DNA of 29,016 bases from Chloroflexota bacterium (GTDB lineage Bacteria > Chloroflexota > Anaerolineae > J102). The notes under the pieces were generated by a model. That model ran no database searches. It had not been told where the DNA came from and saw only the letters and a list, made by a program, of their open reading frames with translations. Shown here one piece after another: positions 6,225 to 14,692 of this stretch (positions within the stretch are counted from its first letter, which is position 1; each line of letters begins with the position of its first letter). Where the stretch lies: assembly GCA_003353825.1 (NCBI GenBank), contig PIVW01000016.1:1-29016 (forward strand), given 5' to 3'. The position numbers and the translations under genes are program-made.

Positions 6225-9014
6225 TTAGTTAATCGGTAATACGATGTGATCGGTGAGGACAGTGCCTGCTTGATCCACGAATGGCAGACGCTGGCCCGTG
6301 GGCGGATGGTAGAGCCCAACTTGGAGCCGGTAGGGGCCAGGAGGGGCATCGAGGGGGAAGGTTAAGGTATGGGGATCGACGATATACTCGCCCTGCAGCC
6401 AGGCAGTGGTCGGGGATTCACCATGGGCGGGCTCATTGTCGCTCTGAGAGAGAATGGCATCGTCGGGGTCCAGCAAGTGCACAAATGTGCTATAACGCTG
6501 CTCGGTGGCAGTGGCGGGCGCCCAGTATAGTACGAGGTTGATGGGGCTGCCGGCACTATCTCCAGCCACCAGATCATACCCGATCAACTGGTGTCCTCCT
6601 GCCAGCGATAAATCGAGTGGTATTCGGGGAGAGGGTGGCTCAAAATCGTGATCTCGGGCCTGTGTGGTGATCTCGCCCAAGCGTACATGATCGTCCCCCC
6701 CCCAGATGATGCGCTCTCCACTCGCAGGATCGAACAAGCCTGCAATCAGTTGATAGCCCCCTGGTTGCAGATCGGCAGGTATGCGGAGGCTAAGTTGGCT
6801 ACGAATGGCTGCGTTCGTCTTCCAATCGCTGGTTGGTAGCCAAGCGATCGGCGGCCCTTCAAAGCCGGCCACGACCGCGCCCTTGTTGTCGAGCAATTGC
6901 AAGAACCCGTTGAGATCAGAAGCAATGGCGCTGGTTGGACGCCAATACAGGCTCACGGCCAGATCATCGCCCGATAAGTATGAACCCAGGTCATGATCGT
7001 GTCCAAGAAATTCTATGCCCTCCCCCGCGATCTGTTGAGGATGGCCAATCACGGCGGCGCGCCCCAAAGGTGAGAGGTTGGGGGTTTCGTATACACCCAA
7101 CCAAGCCTGCGGAGCGGGGTTGGCACCGCCGAGCGGCAGGGGCGAAAGGCTTTCGTCGAGCAAGGCAATCCAAATATCGTACTCGCCGGGCGGTGTTCCC
7201 AGTGGTAATGTCAGTGCAATTCGATCCTGGTTGGAGTTCGACCGATCCTCGGCACCCAAAGGTGGATAGGGATGGGCAAATGGCGTGACATCGCGCTGTG
7301 CCCAACGTACACCCTGCGGATCCGTCATCCACAGCGAAAGTGTCAATGAAGCAGGATCAATATCCTGCGTACCGGACCAATCGAAATCGAACAAGAGACG
7401 GGCTTGATCAGGAATCCCGGCTAAATGTGCAACGTCGAGCGTCAAACCATTCGACCAGGTGATGGGCGTCGTAAGCTCGACGGGCGTCGTAAGCTCGACG
7501 GACATTGTTTTAGCGCCAGGTTTCACCCAACCCGTGAGGCGTGTCTCTTCACCATACCAGCGATTGAGAAGCTGATAAGCTTGTTGGCTCAGATGATCTT
7601 CGGCTGCCGTTTCCAGTATGCCGCCCAATGCCAAATGCTCAGGAAACCACACCGCGCCTTGTTCAAGGAGATCGTCGAGCTGTTTCTGTACGTCCGGGCT
7701 CCAATTAAGATCAGAACTGGAGACGATATCAGGACGGTCTCCCGGTGGTAGATAAGACCAGAAGTAGCCTGTTTGCCAGGGGAAAAGAGTTAAGGCGCTA
7801 TCACCTTCAACCGCATTTCGTTGCACTGTACGGATCAGGGAACGATAGTCTTGCGCCACGTAGCGGGGGGTGGAGTAGAACGCAAACAGGCTGGCGATGT
7901 TTGCAATCAGCAGAAACGCGGCTACGAGTATGGCTGCGGGTAGAGACTCACGTGCAAGGCGGCGCAATCCCAACGCGATCAGCAACCAAAAGGCCGGCGC
8001 TGCAAAAAGCAACACACGCTCAAATCGATCCGGAATGAAAGGCGCTCGCAGTTGTTGGATAAACCCGACGGCCAGAGGGATGAACAAACACAGCGCCAGA
8101 TATGCCAAAGAGAGGTGCGGGCTTCGTTGTTGTGGGAGAGACGCATCCTCATCGCCGCGATCCGGCCAGGTCAACACGACGATGATGGGAAGAAGCAGTA
8201 ACAGAATCCAGGTCCAGAGCGGAGTAAGGACGCCTTCCAGATGCCCTGTCAGAAAGGTCGAGAGATGGCGCCCCACATAGGGTCCAATCCCTAAAGGGAT
8301 ATCATTATCTTGCACGACTTTGTAAGCGACATAATCGAGCAATTTTGGTCCGGCGTACCACAGCCAGGGTAGAACAAATAACAAGGCCGCTACCTGAGTT
8401 ATCAGCCATGGAATCAAACGTTTCCGGGCAAACAGCACCATATAAACACTCTGCGCCAAGGGTATCAGAGCAAAGTAGTAGAGGGTATACAACCCGCTCA
8501 ATAGACTGAGAACATAAACGATTCCGAAGCGACGTCGGCTATGTGGTTGCAACCAGCGCCATCCCGACCATAGCGCCAGCAGGCTGAAGCTGGTCGCCAG
8601 ACCATACATACGGATTTCCTGGCTGTAGAAGATGGCGAGCGGGTTGACGGCAACGATAGCAGCGGCAATGAGACCCGTGCCATGATCGTGCAGGTCTCGG
8701 CCAAACACATAAGCAAGGGGAATGGCAACCAGACTAACCAAAAGACTGAACAGGCGCAGCGACAAAGGCGACAGGCCCATGGCCAGCGACCAGATATGCA
8801 GCAGGCCATAGTAAAGCGGCGGATGAATATCTTCTACTGTCAGCCGCACCATCTCAGTCAGGGGATGCCCGGCGAACCACACACTATAGCCCTCATCCCA
8901 CCACAGGGGTTGGAAATCCAAACGAATGAGACGCAGAATCAGCCCAATCAGCAAGATCGCTGCCAAGATCAGGAGATAGGTACGTCGAGATCGGGAGAGA
9001 TCGGCGTGGGTCAT
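6225..9014 (-). CDS. GT-C membrane glycosyltransferase with long soluble tail
   Basis: A 929-residue membrane protein resembling the dolichyl-phosphate-mannose / ArnT type (GT39/GT83) of lipid-linked sugar transferases. The first membrane helix is near residues 12-31, followed by the GT-C acidic motif W-W-D-E-G-Y-S (Asp40-Glu41) and a second acidic motif E-D-I-H-P-P-L-Y-Y (Glu61-Asp62). About ten further helices run to about residue 390. The remaining half is soluble and contains what look like three beta-sandwich units, the last two sharing an S-L-Y-W / V-L-Y-W, L-L-D, P-G-x-Y-x-L-x-x-G-L-Y/F-x-P pattern. It probably transfers sugars to surface proteins or glycolipids outside the membrane. 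The gene begins 17 bases after the SH3 lipoprotein gene stop, implying one transcript. Confidence 0.82.
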   Translation of the reverse strand: MTHADLSRSRRTYLLILAAILLIGLILRLIRLDFQPLWWDEGYSVWFAGHPLTEMVRLTVEDIHPPLYYGLLHIWSLAMGLSPLSLRLFSLLVSLVAIPLAYVFGRDLHDHGTGLIAAAIVAVNPLAIFYSQEIRMYGLATSFSLLALWSGWRWLQPHSRRRFGIVYVLSLLSGLYTLYYFALIPLAQSVYMVLFARKRLIPWLITQVAALLFVLPWLWYAGPKLLDYVAYKVVQDNDIPLGIGPYVGRHLSTFLTGHLEGVLTPLWTWILLLLLPIIVVLTWPDRGDEDASLPQQRSPHLSLAYLALCLFIPLAVGFIQQLRAPFIPDRFERVLLFAAPAFWLLIALGLRRLARESLPAAILVAAFLLIANIASLFAFYSTPRYVAQDYRSLIRTVQRNAVEGDSALTLFPWQTGYFWSYLPPGDRPDIVSSSDLNWSPDVQKQLDDLLEQGAVWFPEHLALGGILETAAEDHLSQQAYQLLNRWYGEETRLTGWVKPGAKTMSVELTTPVELTTPITWSNGLTLDVAHLAGIPDQARLLFDFDWSGTQDIDPASLTLSLWMTDPQGVRWAQRDVTPFAHPYPPLGAEDRSNSNQDRIALTLPLGTPPGEYDIWIALLDESLSPLPLGGANPAPQAWLGVYETPNLSPLGRAAVIGHPQQIAGEGIEFLGHDHDLGSYLSGDDLAVSLYWRPTSAIASDLNGFLQLLDNKGAVVAGFEGPPIAWLPTSDWKTNAAIRSQLSLRIPADLQPGGYQLIAGLFDPASGERIIWGGDDHVRLGEITTQARDHDFEPPSPRIPLDLSLAGGHQLIGYDLVAGDSAGSPINLVLYWAPATATEQRYSTFVHLLDPDDAILSQSDNEPAHGESPTTAWLQGEYIVDPHTLTFPLDAPPGPYRLQVGLYHPPTGQRLPFVDQAGTVLTDHIVLPIN
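7464..7499. repeat. Tandem 18-bp duplication inside the glycosyltransferase gene
   Basis: GGGCGTCGTAAGCTCGAC occurs twice head to tail (7464-7481 and 7482-7499). Read on the minus strand it duplicates the hexapeptide of the segment V-E-L-T-T-P without breaking the frame. It looks like a recent slippage or unequal-recombination event in the linker leading into the soluble tail. Confidence 0.9.
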
Positions 9015-9031
9015 AACGGACGTACTTCTAA

Positions 9032-9994
9032 TTACCCGGCGGCCAGGAATCCGATATATTTCTCTCGATTAGGATCGGTCTCACTTGTTGTGAATTCCAC
9101 AATGGGCGAGCGACGAACACCACCACCGTCGATAAGATAAACTTCCCATCGTCCTGTGCCCGGATTCAGGACCTCTTTTTTGAGATTGTAGATCACGCGA
9201 TTTCCGAATTCTTTATCAGGCGGAGCAGAATACTGGAAGAAATCGGCCGAAGGTTCTGTCACAGCAATCACGATACCATCACGCTTGATCTCCATACGCC
9301 ATCCGGGTATGGGGAAGCCGTCACCGGCATTACCTGAGTAGACTTTGACCCACAGTGTCAACCAATCGTTATGGGTCTTCATGTGGATGGGCCCAATGCC
9401 TTTATAGAAAGCGAGGCCCGGTGTTGGCGTGGGAGGAATGGGAGTGGCGGTTGCAGTGGGGCGAGGTGTGGGTGTTGGTATATCGAGTACGGCGATCTCT
9501 TCGAGCGGGCCGGTGATCTCGGCCAAATCTGATCGGATCCACCCTTGTTTGTTACCCTCGAGGCAGCAGATTTTCCACCAAATACCACTCTCATTCGTAC
9601 CGGTAATGCCATAGACCTCACCCTGACGTGCTTCGCCCACCCGGCTAAATGCAACGCCAGGGCCACTGCGGACATTGACACTGGGGTTGATGATTCTGGC
9701 TTCTGCTACCGGCACAGGCGTGGGAGAGGCGGTAAAAGTAGCAGAGGGTAGAGGTGTCACTGTCGCGGACGGAATGGGGGTGATCGTCCACGTGGGTGTG
9801 GGTGTGATAGTAGCGGTCGGTGTTATGGTGCTGGTTGGGCGCAATGTGGGCAGATTGGTTGGCGTTGGTGTAGGTGTTGGCGCCACAACCATACGCCCCA
9901 CACTGGTACATCCCAAAGCGAAAACCAGAAGGAGCAATAGAGCTGCGGTTATGCGAAGGCGTGAGGCCGCCTCAGGCGTTTGTCCAGGAGTCAC
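9032..9994 (-). CDS. SH3-domain lipoprotein with Thr-Pro linkers (I)
   Basis: A 320-residue exported lipoprotein. A hydrophobic signal (about residues 13-28) ends in a lipobox A-L-G-C with Cys29. A Thr/Pro-rich linker follows to about residue 97, then a bacterial SH3 domain (about 99-160; N-V-R-S-G-P-G-V and W-W-K-I-C-C-L-E-G), a second short Thr-Pro linker, and a beta-rich C-terminal domain of about 115 residues. SH3b domains often bind cell-wall peptides, so a surface or wall-associated role is likely, but the function is unknown. The start is GTG; no better in-frame start precedes the signal. It is a paralogue of the next gene and is probably co-transcribed with the downstream glycosyltransferase gene (17-base gap). 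Confidence 0.85.
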   Translation of the reverse strand: MTPGQTPEAASRLRITAALLLLLVFALGCTSVGRMVVAPTPTPTPTNLPTLRPTSTITPTATITPTPTWTITPIPSATVTPLPSATFTASPTPVPVAEARIINPSVNVRSGPGVAFSRVGEARQGEVYGITGTNESGIWWKICCLEGNKQGWIRSDLAEITGPLEEIAVLDIPTPTPRPTATATPIPPTPTPGLAFYKGIGPIHMKTHNDWLTLWVKVYSGNAGDGFPIPGWRMEIKRDGIVIAVTEPSADFFQYSAPPDKEFGNRVIYNLKKEVLNPGTGRWEVYLIDGGGVRRSPIVEFTTSETDPNREKYIGFLAAG

Positions 9995-10148
9995 TGAATT
10001 ATCGTCTCACAGTGGCATATGCATAGAGCATGCGTACGCGAATAGTTTGGTGGTACGTGAGATTCAGGAATGCGAGAAAGCTGTAGACGCTATGGTAACT
10101 CCTTTCAAAGTCATAACGTTGCAAAAGATCGTCGAGTTCCGGTCCGGC

Positions 10149-11123
10149 CTAAGGCTGTTTCCAGCGCGGGAAGAAAATGCGTCTAGCTTCTCCGGTAACC
10201 TCCAAGTCGTATGCTTCAGAAACCGCATTTCCGCCCCCATCTGCAACATAGGCGCGATAGACGCCATCCGCTGCACCGAGGAATTCTACTTTTGCATTGT
10301 AGACGAATACACTGGATAGACCACCATCGCCTCGCCGTTCAAAGGGTTCGAACATGCCTTCTTGGTGCCCCATGGGTCCTTCGACGACCAAATTATAACC
10401 ACCGATAAAAGATGTTTGAGCACTGTCGTAGAGCCCACCCCAAAATGTGACGATAGGATTTGAATTGGGCCTGAAATCAGGATTTCCAACCTTTACAAAC
10501 AAGTAGGAGGGGGCAGGAGTATTGGTCGGAGCGGGGGTATTGGTCGGTTTGGGCTTTGGGGTTGGCGGCGGGGCTGGAATATTCTGCGCGAGCACCACTG
10601 TGCTGGCATCGCCGATAGGACGGGTTAAGTTCTTGCCGTTGACAACCCAGGCCATGGAACCATCTTCTTTCTGTATCTGAAACCAGTTCCCGTTCTGGTT
10701 TTGGCCCAGAATATCAAAAACCTGCCCCTGTTTCACCTGACCAACCTTACCATAATTGGCTCCGGGTCCTTTGCGCAGATTAATGGTAGCTGCGATCACT
10801 TCAACTTGTGGGGCTGAAGGTGTCGGTGTGGGTGGGATCTCGGTAGGTGTGGGTTCCTCGGGAACCGGTGTAGGTTCGACTACTTCTGGCTCGGGAGTTG
10901 GTTCGATGACGATTGCTGTCGCCGCTGCTTGTTCGGCCGTAGGAGGTGGCGGAATCGGCGTCGGTTGCACAGGCGTCGGCGTAAAAGTGGGATGTAATGT
11001 TGGGCGCGGCGTCGGCTCCGTTTCGGTAGCATCTTGGCCAGACGAAGAAGTCAACGCACAGCCAGTCACTGTAAAAACCAGTATGATAAGAATGGCCAGC
11101 GTTGACAAGCGTTTACAAGACAT
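10149..11123 (-). CDS. SH3-domain lipoprotein with Thr-Pro linkers (II)
   Basis: A 324-residue lipoprotein with the same layout as its downstream neighbour: signal peptide with lipobox V-T-G-C (Cys22), Pro/Thr/Glu-rich linker to about residue 105, bacterial SH3 domain (about 110-172; I-N-L-R-K-G-P-G-A-N-Y), another Pro-rich linker (P-K-P-K-P-T-N-T-P-A-P), and a C-terminal beta domain ending V-Y-R-A-Y-V-A-D-G-G-G-N-A-V-S-E-A-Y. The C-terminal domains of the two are similar in pattern (both have an A/I-D-G-G-G near the end), so they arose by duplication. The start is well supported by AAAGGAGA six bases upstream of the ATG. No enzymatic motif is visible; ligand unknown. Confidence 0.85.
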   Translation of the reverse strand: MSCKRLSTLAILIILVFTVTGCALTSSSGQDATETEPTPRPTLHPTFTPTPVQPTPIPPPPTAEQAAATAIVIEPTPEPEVVEPTPVPEEPTPTEIPPTPTPSAPQVEVIAATINLRKGPGANYGKVGQVKQGQVFDILGQNQNGNWFQIQKEDGSMAWVVNGKNLTRPIGDASTVVLAQNIPAPPPTPKPKPTNTPAPTNTPAPSYLFVKVGNPDFRPNSNPIVTFWGGLYDSAQTSFIGGYNLVVEGPMGHQEGMFEPFERRGDGGLSSVFVYNAKVEFLGAADGVYRAYVADGGGNAVSEAYDLEVTGEARRIFFPRWKQP

Positions 11124-11543
11124 TAACTATCTCCTTTGAAGATTATCATTTCTGTTGTGCTTCTGACATGCATACATGACTCAAATTCTACAACTGCGCG
11201 CGCACTACAACGCTTAAGATTGCAGAGAATCCGACAAACGTTTGCACAGTGATGCGAGCAGTCACGGCCGCAGAGTATAGCATGGTCGGCACACCCTACC
11301 CAAAGCTGGGAGATCGCTTATAGCCATATGCCACCAGAAATTTGGCAGAACCAACGGCGTTGGTGTAAACTTTTACGTTGCCTGTGAGCAAGGCATATCT
11401 ATCAAAATGATTCTCGCACCGGCCCTCTGGCCGGTCTTGCATGCATAACAATTTCAAAGATAAAACGCCGGACCTGAGTCGTTTGGCGGTAGGCAGATAA
11501 GGACTTAGGATTGAATAAAACCGGGAATTTACATCTACAAGTC
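11124..11543. other. Divergent intergenic region with one hairpin
   Basis: About 420 of the 660 bases between the divergent lipoprotein and rplI genes. The only clear structure is a hairpin ACCGGCC-CTCT-GGCCGGT at 11418-11435, without a T-run. The Shine-Dalgarno of the minus-strand lipoprotein gene is at 11130-11137. I found no convincing gene, tRNA or strong promoter here, although promoters for both directions must lie somewhere in the gap. Confidence 0.5.
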
Positions 11544-11722
11544 AATACCTTCGCCAAAATTGAAGAAAGCTCTTTGTGGCAGACTCGTGACCAAATTCAC
11601 CCCACAACAGGGCAAATATCGAACAAAAATAGGGATGAATGCTTTGAAAACGATCAGTTTTTGACACTTTCTCCCCACCAAATTGTCTGTTTTGGCGCCG
11701 TAACGAAATTGGCGAAGGTATT
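11544..11722 (+). promoter_or_regulatory. 179-bp inverted-repeat leader before rplI
   Basis: AATACCTTCGCCAA (11544-11557) is perfectly complementary to TTGGCGAAGGTATT (11709-11722), 14 bp, and the right arm ends 62 bases before the L9 start codon. The enclosed 150 bases are A-rich. If transcribed, the arms would close a large stem-loop in the leader of a ribosomal protein gene, a place where autogenous control is common. No known leader motif was recognised. Confidence 0.35.
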
Positions 11723-11784
11723 AACAAGTATGGACAAATTTCGGTTATTAATAAATCCTCGTTCCAAAGGAGATTGATCCAACC

Positions 11785-12345
11785 ATGGAAATATTGCTGA
11801 AGAAAGATGTCGAAGGCCTCGGTACTGCCGGCGACATCACGAAAGTAAAGGCTGGCTTCGCCCGTAACTTCTTGATCCCTCGTGGTTTAGCCATGCCCGC
11901 AACCAAAGGATTGCGTAAGCAATCAGAACAACTGAAGCAATCGTCCGAACGGAGGCGCTTGCGCGAGCTGGCCACTGCCCGTGATTTGGCCGATCGCATC
12001 AACGCCACAACCCTTAACTTCACGGCCAAAGCAGGTGAAAGCGGACGCCTCTATGGTTCGATCACTACAGCAGCTATTGCCGATGCCCTGGCAGAGGCGC
12101 TGGACATGGATATCGATCGCCGCCGTATTCGCCTCGACCACTCGTTGCGCGAACTGGGCGAGCACAAAATAACCATTCACTTGGCTCAGGAAATTGACGC
12201 TACCTTCAAGGTCGTTGTCGAAGCTGAAGGCGAACTCGAGCGCGACATGCTATCTGAAGAAGAACTGGATGCAGCTGTCGAAGAGCAAACAGAAAGTGTC
12301 GAGACAGAGGAAACGGCAGTGGTTGCCGATGAGGCAAGCGCTTAG
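11785..12345 (+). CDS. rplI: 50S ribosomal protein L9
   Basis: L9 binds 23S rRNA domain V near the L1 stalk and helps keep reading frame. The N-terminal domain (residues 1-50: MEILLKKDVEGLGTAGD, then V-K-x-G-F-A-R-N-F-L-I-P-R-G-L-A) is canonical, as is the C-terminal domain with L-Y-G-S-I-T and the closing H-K-I-T-I-H-L. At 186 residues it is about 38 longer than the usual 148; the extra tail is acidic (E-E-L-D-A-A-V-E-E-Q-T-E-S-V-E-T-E-E-T). AAGGAGAT lies about ten bases before the ATG. The gene stands alone here, not beside rpsF, ssb and rpsR as in many bacteria, and has its own terminator. Confidence 0.97.
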   Translation: MEILLKKDVEGLGTAGDITKVKAGFARNFLIPRGLAMPATKGLRKQSEQLKQSSERRRLRELATARDLADRINATTLNFTAKAGESGRLYGSITTAAIADALAEALDMDIDRRRIRLDHSLRELGEHKITIHLAQEIDATFKVVVEAEGELERDMLSEEELDAAVEEQTESVETEETAVVADEASA

Positions 12346-12380
12346 ATGAATTGATTGGACGGCTGTGACTGCTGTCAACT

Positions 12381-12426
12381 GGCCCATTTCGGAAAAGGTT
12401 GCCCTTCTCTGGAATGGGCTATTTTT
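12381..12426 (+). terminator. Rho-independent terminator of rplI
   Basis: GCCCATT (12382-12388) pairs with AATGGGC (12413-12419), extended by a G-T pair, with the run TATTTTT directly after. It lies 36 bases past the L9 stop. The loop is long (24 bases). Confidence 0.6.
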
Positions 12427-12540
12427 ATGAGAATGAATAGGGCTTGGGTACAACATGAGACTGCGCTGAGAGCGGTAAGGGGCATGGGATATTATGCATC
12501 AGATTTACAGAAACAATCCTCAAACGTTTATTCAGCCATA

Positions 12541-12583
12541 GCAAAGATCGCTTCGTTGCAAATTGCGCTCCTAGCAATGACAC
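12541..12583. repeat. Possible degenerate dispersed repeat
   Basis: The phrase GATCGCTTCGTTGC...GCGCTCCTAGCAATGACAC resembles, from memory, a widespread intergenic repeat with the words GATTGCTTCGTCGC and CTCCTCGCAATGACA seen in many bacterial genomes. Only one diverged copy is in the window. Its right end supplies the -35 box of the next promoter. Confidence 0.3.
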
Positions 12584-12604
12584 CTGCATAATACCCATTA
12601 TAAT
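12577..12604 (+). promoter_or_regulatory. Probable promoter of the thioredoxin gene
   Basis: ATGACA (12577-12582) and a perfect TATAAT (12599-12604) are 16 bases apart. The start point would be near 12611, just before the AAGAGG ribosome-binding site at 12613-12618, so the leader would be very short. A second possible pair (TTGCGC 12563-12568, CATAAT 12587-12592, 18-base spacing) lies slightly upstream. Confidence 0.5.
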
Positions 12605-12624
12605 TGCTCCGCAAAGAGGTTCTG

Positions 12625-13224
12625 ATGCAGACAACCCAAACGAACCCACCTTCCTCCGTAACACGAATACCACTTGCATTGATATCTATCACCGCCTTTG
12701 TTGTTCTGGCCCTTGGCATAGTCGGCTACCTCACGCTTGCAAACCCCAGTGAAGTCGCTGATTCTCAGGCAAATGATGTCGCCCTGGCGCCTGCTCCTTT
12801 GCCTGGCCGCCCGGCGCCAGACTTTACCTTGTCTACACTCGACGGCCAGCCGGTTCAGTTGAGCGATTTACAGGGGCAGCCGGTAATCCTCAATTTTTGG
12901 GCAACCTGGTGTGGCCCTTGCCGCGTGGAAATGCCAGATATACAGGCTGCACATGCCGATCACGTCGATGATGGAGTTGTCATCCTGGACGTCAATCTTA
13001 CCCGCCGTGACAATCTCGATGATGTTCCCGGTTTTCTAGACGAATTTGGCATCACCTACCCCGTGGTTCTTGATGAACGCGGCGAAGTTACCAACCTTTA
13101 CAAAGTGCGCGGACAACCGGCCTCGGTCTTTATCGACAAGGATGGTGTTGTGAACCAAGTATTTTATGGGCCGGTCAACAAAGAATTCATCGAGACCCGT
13201 ATCGCCGAACTCATTGAGTCCTGA
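12625..13224 (+). CDS. Membrane-anchored TlpA/ResA-like thioredoxin
   Basis: A 199-residue extracytoplasmic thiol-disulfide oxidoreductase. One N-terminal membrane helix (about residues 13-37) anchors a thioredoxin-fold domain facing outside. The AhpC/TSA-type opening G-x-x-A-P-D-F-T-L is followed by the active site F-W-A-T-W-C-G-P-C (Cys96, Cys99) and the cis-Pro segment V-R-G-Q-P-A-S-V-F-I-D. TlpA/ResA proteins reduce apo-cytochrome c or other exported thiols. The ATG at 12625 with AAGAGG six bases upstream is preferred over a TTG at 12604 that lies in the -10 box. It precedes a DUF3179 gene by 47 bases and may act on it. Confidence 0.92.
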   Translation: MQTTQTNPPSSVTRIPLALISITAFVVLALGIVGYLTLANPSEVADSQANDVALAPAPLPGRPAPDFTLSTLDGQPVQLSDLQGQPVILNFWATWCGPCRVEMPDIQAAHADHVDDGVVILDVNLTRRDNLDDVPGFLDEFGITYPVVLDERGEVTNLYKVRGQPASVFIDKDGVVNQVFYGPVNKEFIETRIAELIES

Positions 13225-13271
13225 TTGAATCTCAACTTAGTTTCCTCAAAACGATCACATGGAGTGACATT

Positions 13272-14639
13272 ATGGCACGACAATCTCAAAAAACTACCCT
13301 CTGGCTGGTGCTGGGTGTATTGATCGGTTTAAGTCTACTGATCGTCGCCTGGGTAATCATTACTTTTAGCAATAACTCGACAGCAACCGCAAGCGCATCA
13401 GATGAAATAGCCACGTTGGCTGAGCCAGATACATCTACGAGCGGCACTGTCTCTGATGTGGACAAGAATCCGGCGTCTTTGATAGAGGAAGCATCAGCGC
13501 CAGAACAGAACGAAATTGAAGCAGCTGATGATCCTGATGGCCAACCTGTCAGTCGCACATCCGAGGTCCTGACAGAGGATGATCGATCCCAACGACTCAA
13601 ACAGCTGACAAGTAGCTGGAACACAGACTGGACCAGACACACGATTGCCTACGATGAAATCCTCTCAGGTGGTCCCCCGCGTGACGGCATCCCTTCTATC
13701 GACAACCCCACTTTTGTCGAGCTTGATGCTGCAACGAGTTGGCTGGCTGATAACGAGCCTGTCATCGCCCTCGAGATCAATGGTGAAGCCCGCGCTTATC
13801 CCATCCAGATCCTTACCTGGCATGAGATCGTCAACGATAGTTTGGGCGACATACCGGTAGCAGTGACCTTTTGCCCCCTATGCAACTCGGCTATTACCTT
13901 TGACAGGCGCTTCCAAGACCAGGTCTTTGAATTCGGTACATCGGGCCTTCTGCGAAATTCCGACCTGATTATGTACGACCGCACAACCGAATCGCTCTGG
14001 CAGCAGTTCACGGGTGAGGGTGTTGTAGGTGAATTGGCGGGCGAAATGCTGACATTTATTCCCTCCAGCCTTATCAGCTTTGCCGATTTTCGTGATGCCT
14101 ATCCTGAAGGCACGGTACTCTCGCAAGATACCGGATTCGGTCGTAACTATGGTCAGAACCCATACGCAGGCTACGACGATATCAATCAGAGCCCCTTCTT
14201 ATTCGACGGTGATTCCGATGGCCGGCTCCGTCCCATGGAACGTGTCGTCACTGTATCACTCGCGGGTGCAGATATCGCCTACCCCCTGACGATTCTCACC
14301 GAGTCCGGCGTCATCTATGACACACAGGCGGGTCAGGATATGGTGGTATTCTTGGTACTTGGCACAGCCAGCGCCTTAGATGACCGCAGTATCGCCAGCG
14401 GTAGAGATGTGGGTGCAACAGGTGTATTCGATCCTACTGTCGATGGGCAAGTACTTACCTTCCAACGCCAGGACAAGACTTTCGTGGACGATCAGACCGG
14501 CAGCTCGTGGAATATCGTGGGACAGGCAATCGACGGCCCCCTGGCCGGCGCCCAGCTGACTCCCATCGTGCACGCTGACCATTTCTGGTTCTCCTGGGCT
14601 GCATTTCGCCCAGATACCGTCATCTATTCAGCAGAGTAA
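13272..14639 (+). CDS. DUF3179 domain exported protein
   Basis: A 455-residue protein with one N-terminal membrane segment (about residues 10-32), a low-complexity Ser/Thr/Asp/Glu-rich stretch to about residue 110, and a DUF3179 domain over the rest. DUF3179 hallmarks are G-I-P-S-I-D-N-P near residue 140, the L-T-W-H-E-I-V-N-D motif (His184) and T-F-C-P-L-C-N-S-A with Cys201 and Cys204. The His and the CxxC pair are conserved in the family and look like a metal or redox site, but no activity is established to my knowledge. GGAG lies seven bases before the ATG. The upstream thioredoxin could keep the Cys pair reduced; that is inference from adjacency. Confidence 0.85.
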   Translation: MARQSQKTTLWLVLGVLIGLSLLIVAWVIITFSNNSTATASASDEIATLAEPDTSTSGTVSDVDKNPASLIEEASAPEQNEIEAADDPDGQPVSRTSEVLTEDDRSQRLKQLTSSWNTDWTRHTIAYDEILSGGPPRDGIPSIDNPTFVELDAATSWLADNEPVIALEINGEARAYPIQILTWHEIVNDSLGDIPVAVTFCPLCNSAITFDRRFQDQVFEFGTSGLLRNSDLIMYDRTTESLWQQFTGEGVVGELAGEMLTFIPSSLISFADFRDAYPEGTVLSQDTGFGRNYGQNPYAGYDDINQSPFLFDGDSDGRLRPMERVVTVSLAGADIAYPLTILTESGVIYDTQAGQDMVVFLVLGTASALDDRSIASGRDVGATGVFDPTVDGQVLTFQRQDKTFVDDQTGSSWNIVGQAIDGPLAGAQLTPIVHADHFWFSWAAFRPDTVIYSAE

Positions 14640-14656
14640 AACCTTCTTCACTCTCA

Positions 14657-14692
14657 CAACAAGACGCGATGCTTACGCGTCGGGTCTTGTTG
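14657..14692 (+). terminator. Terminator hairpin after the DUF3179 gene
   Basis: CAACAAGAC (14657-14665) pairs with GTCTTGTTG (14684-14692); inside it, GACGCG and CGCGTC form an alternative inner stem. A short TTT follows. It begins 17 bases after the stop codon. Confidence 0.6.

Noticed and set aside
9675..10319. 214-residue plus-strand open frame rich in Val and Gly
   Set aside because: It is the antisense of the Thr-Pro repeats of the lipoprotein gene; low-complexity translation without a recognisable domain.
11142..11169. Minus-strand promoter for the lipoprotein gene (ATGTCA, 16 bases, GATAAT)
   Set aside because: The start point would fall inside the ribosome-binding site, leaving no usable leader.
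11511..11777. 88-residue frame before rplI
   Set aside because: TTG start, no ribosome-binding site, spans the inverted repeat and runs nearly to the L9 ribosome-binding site.
12355..12591. 78-residue frame after rplI
   Set aside because: It reads through the rplI terminator hairpin and the possible dispersed repeat; no homology.
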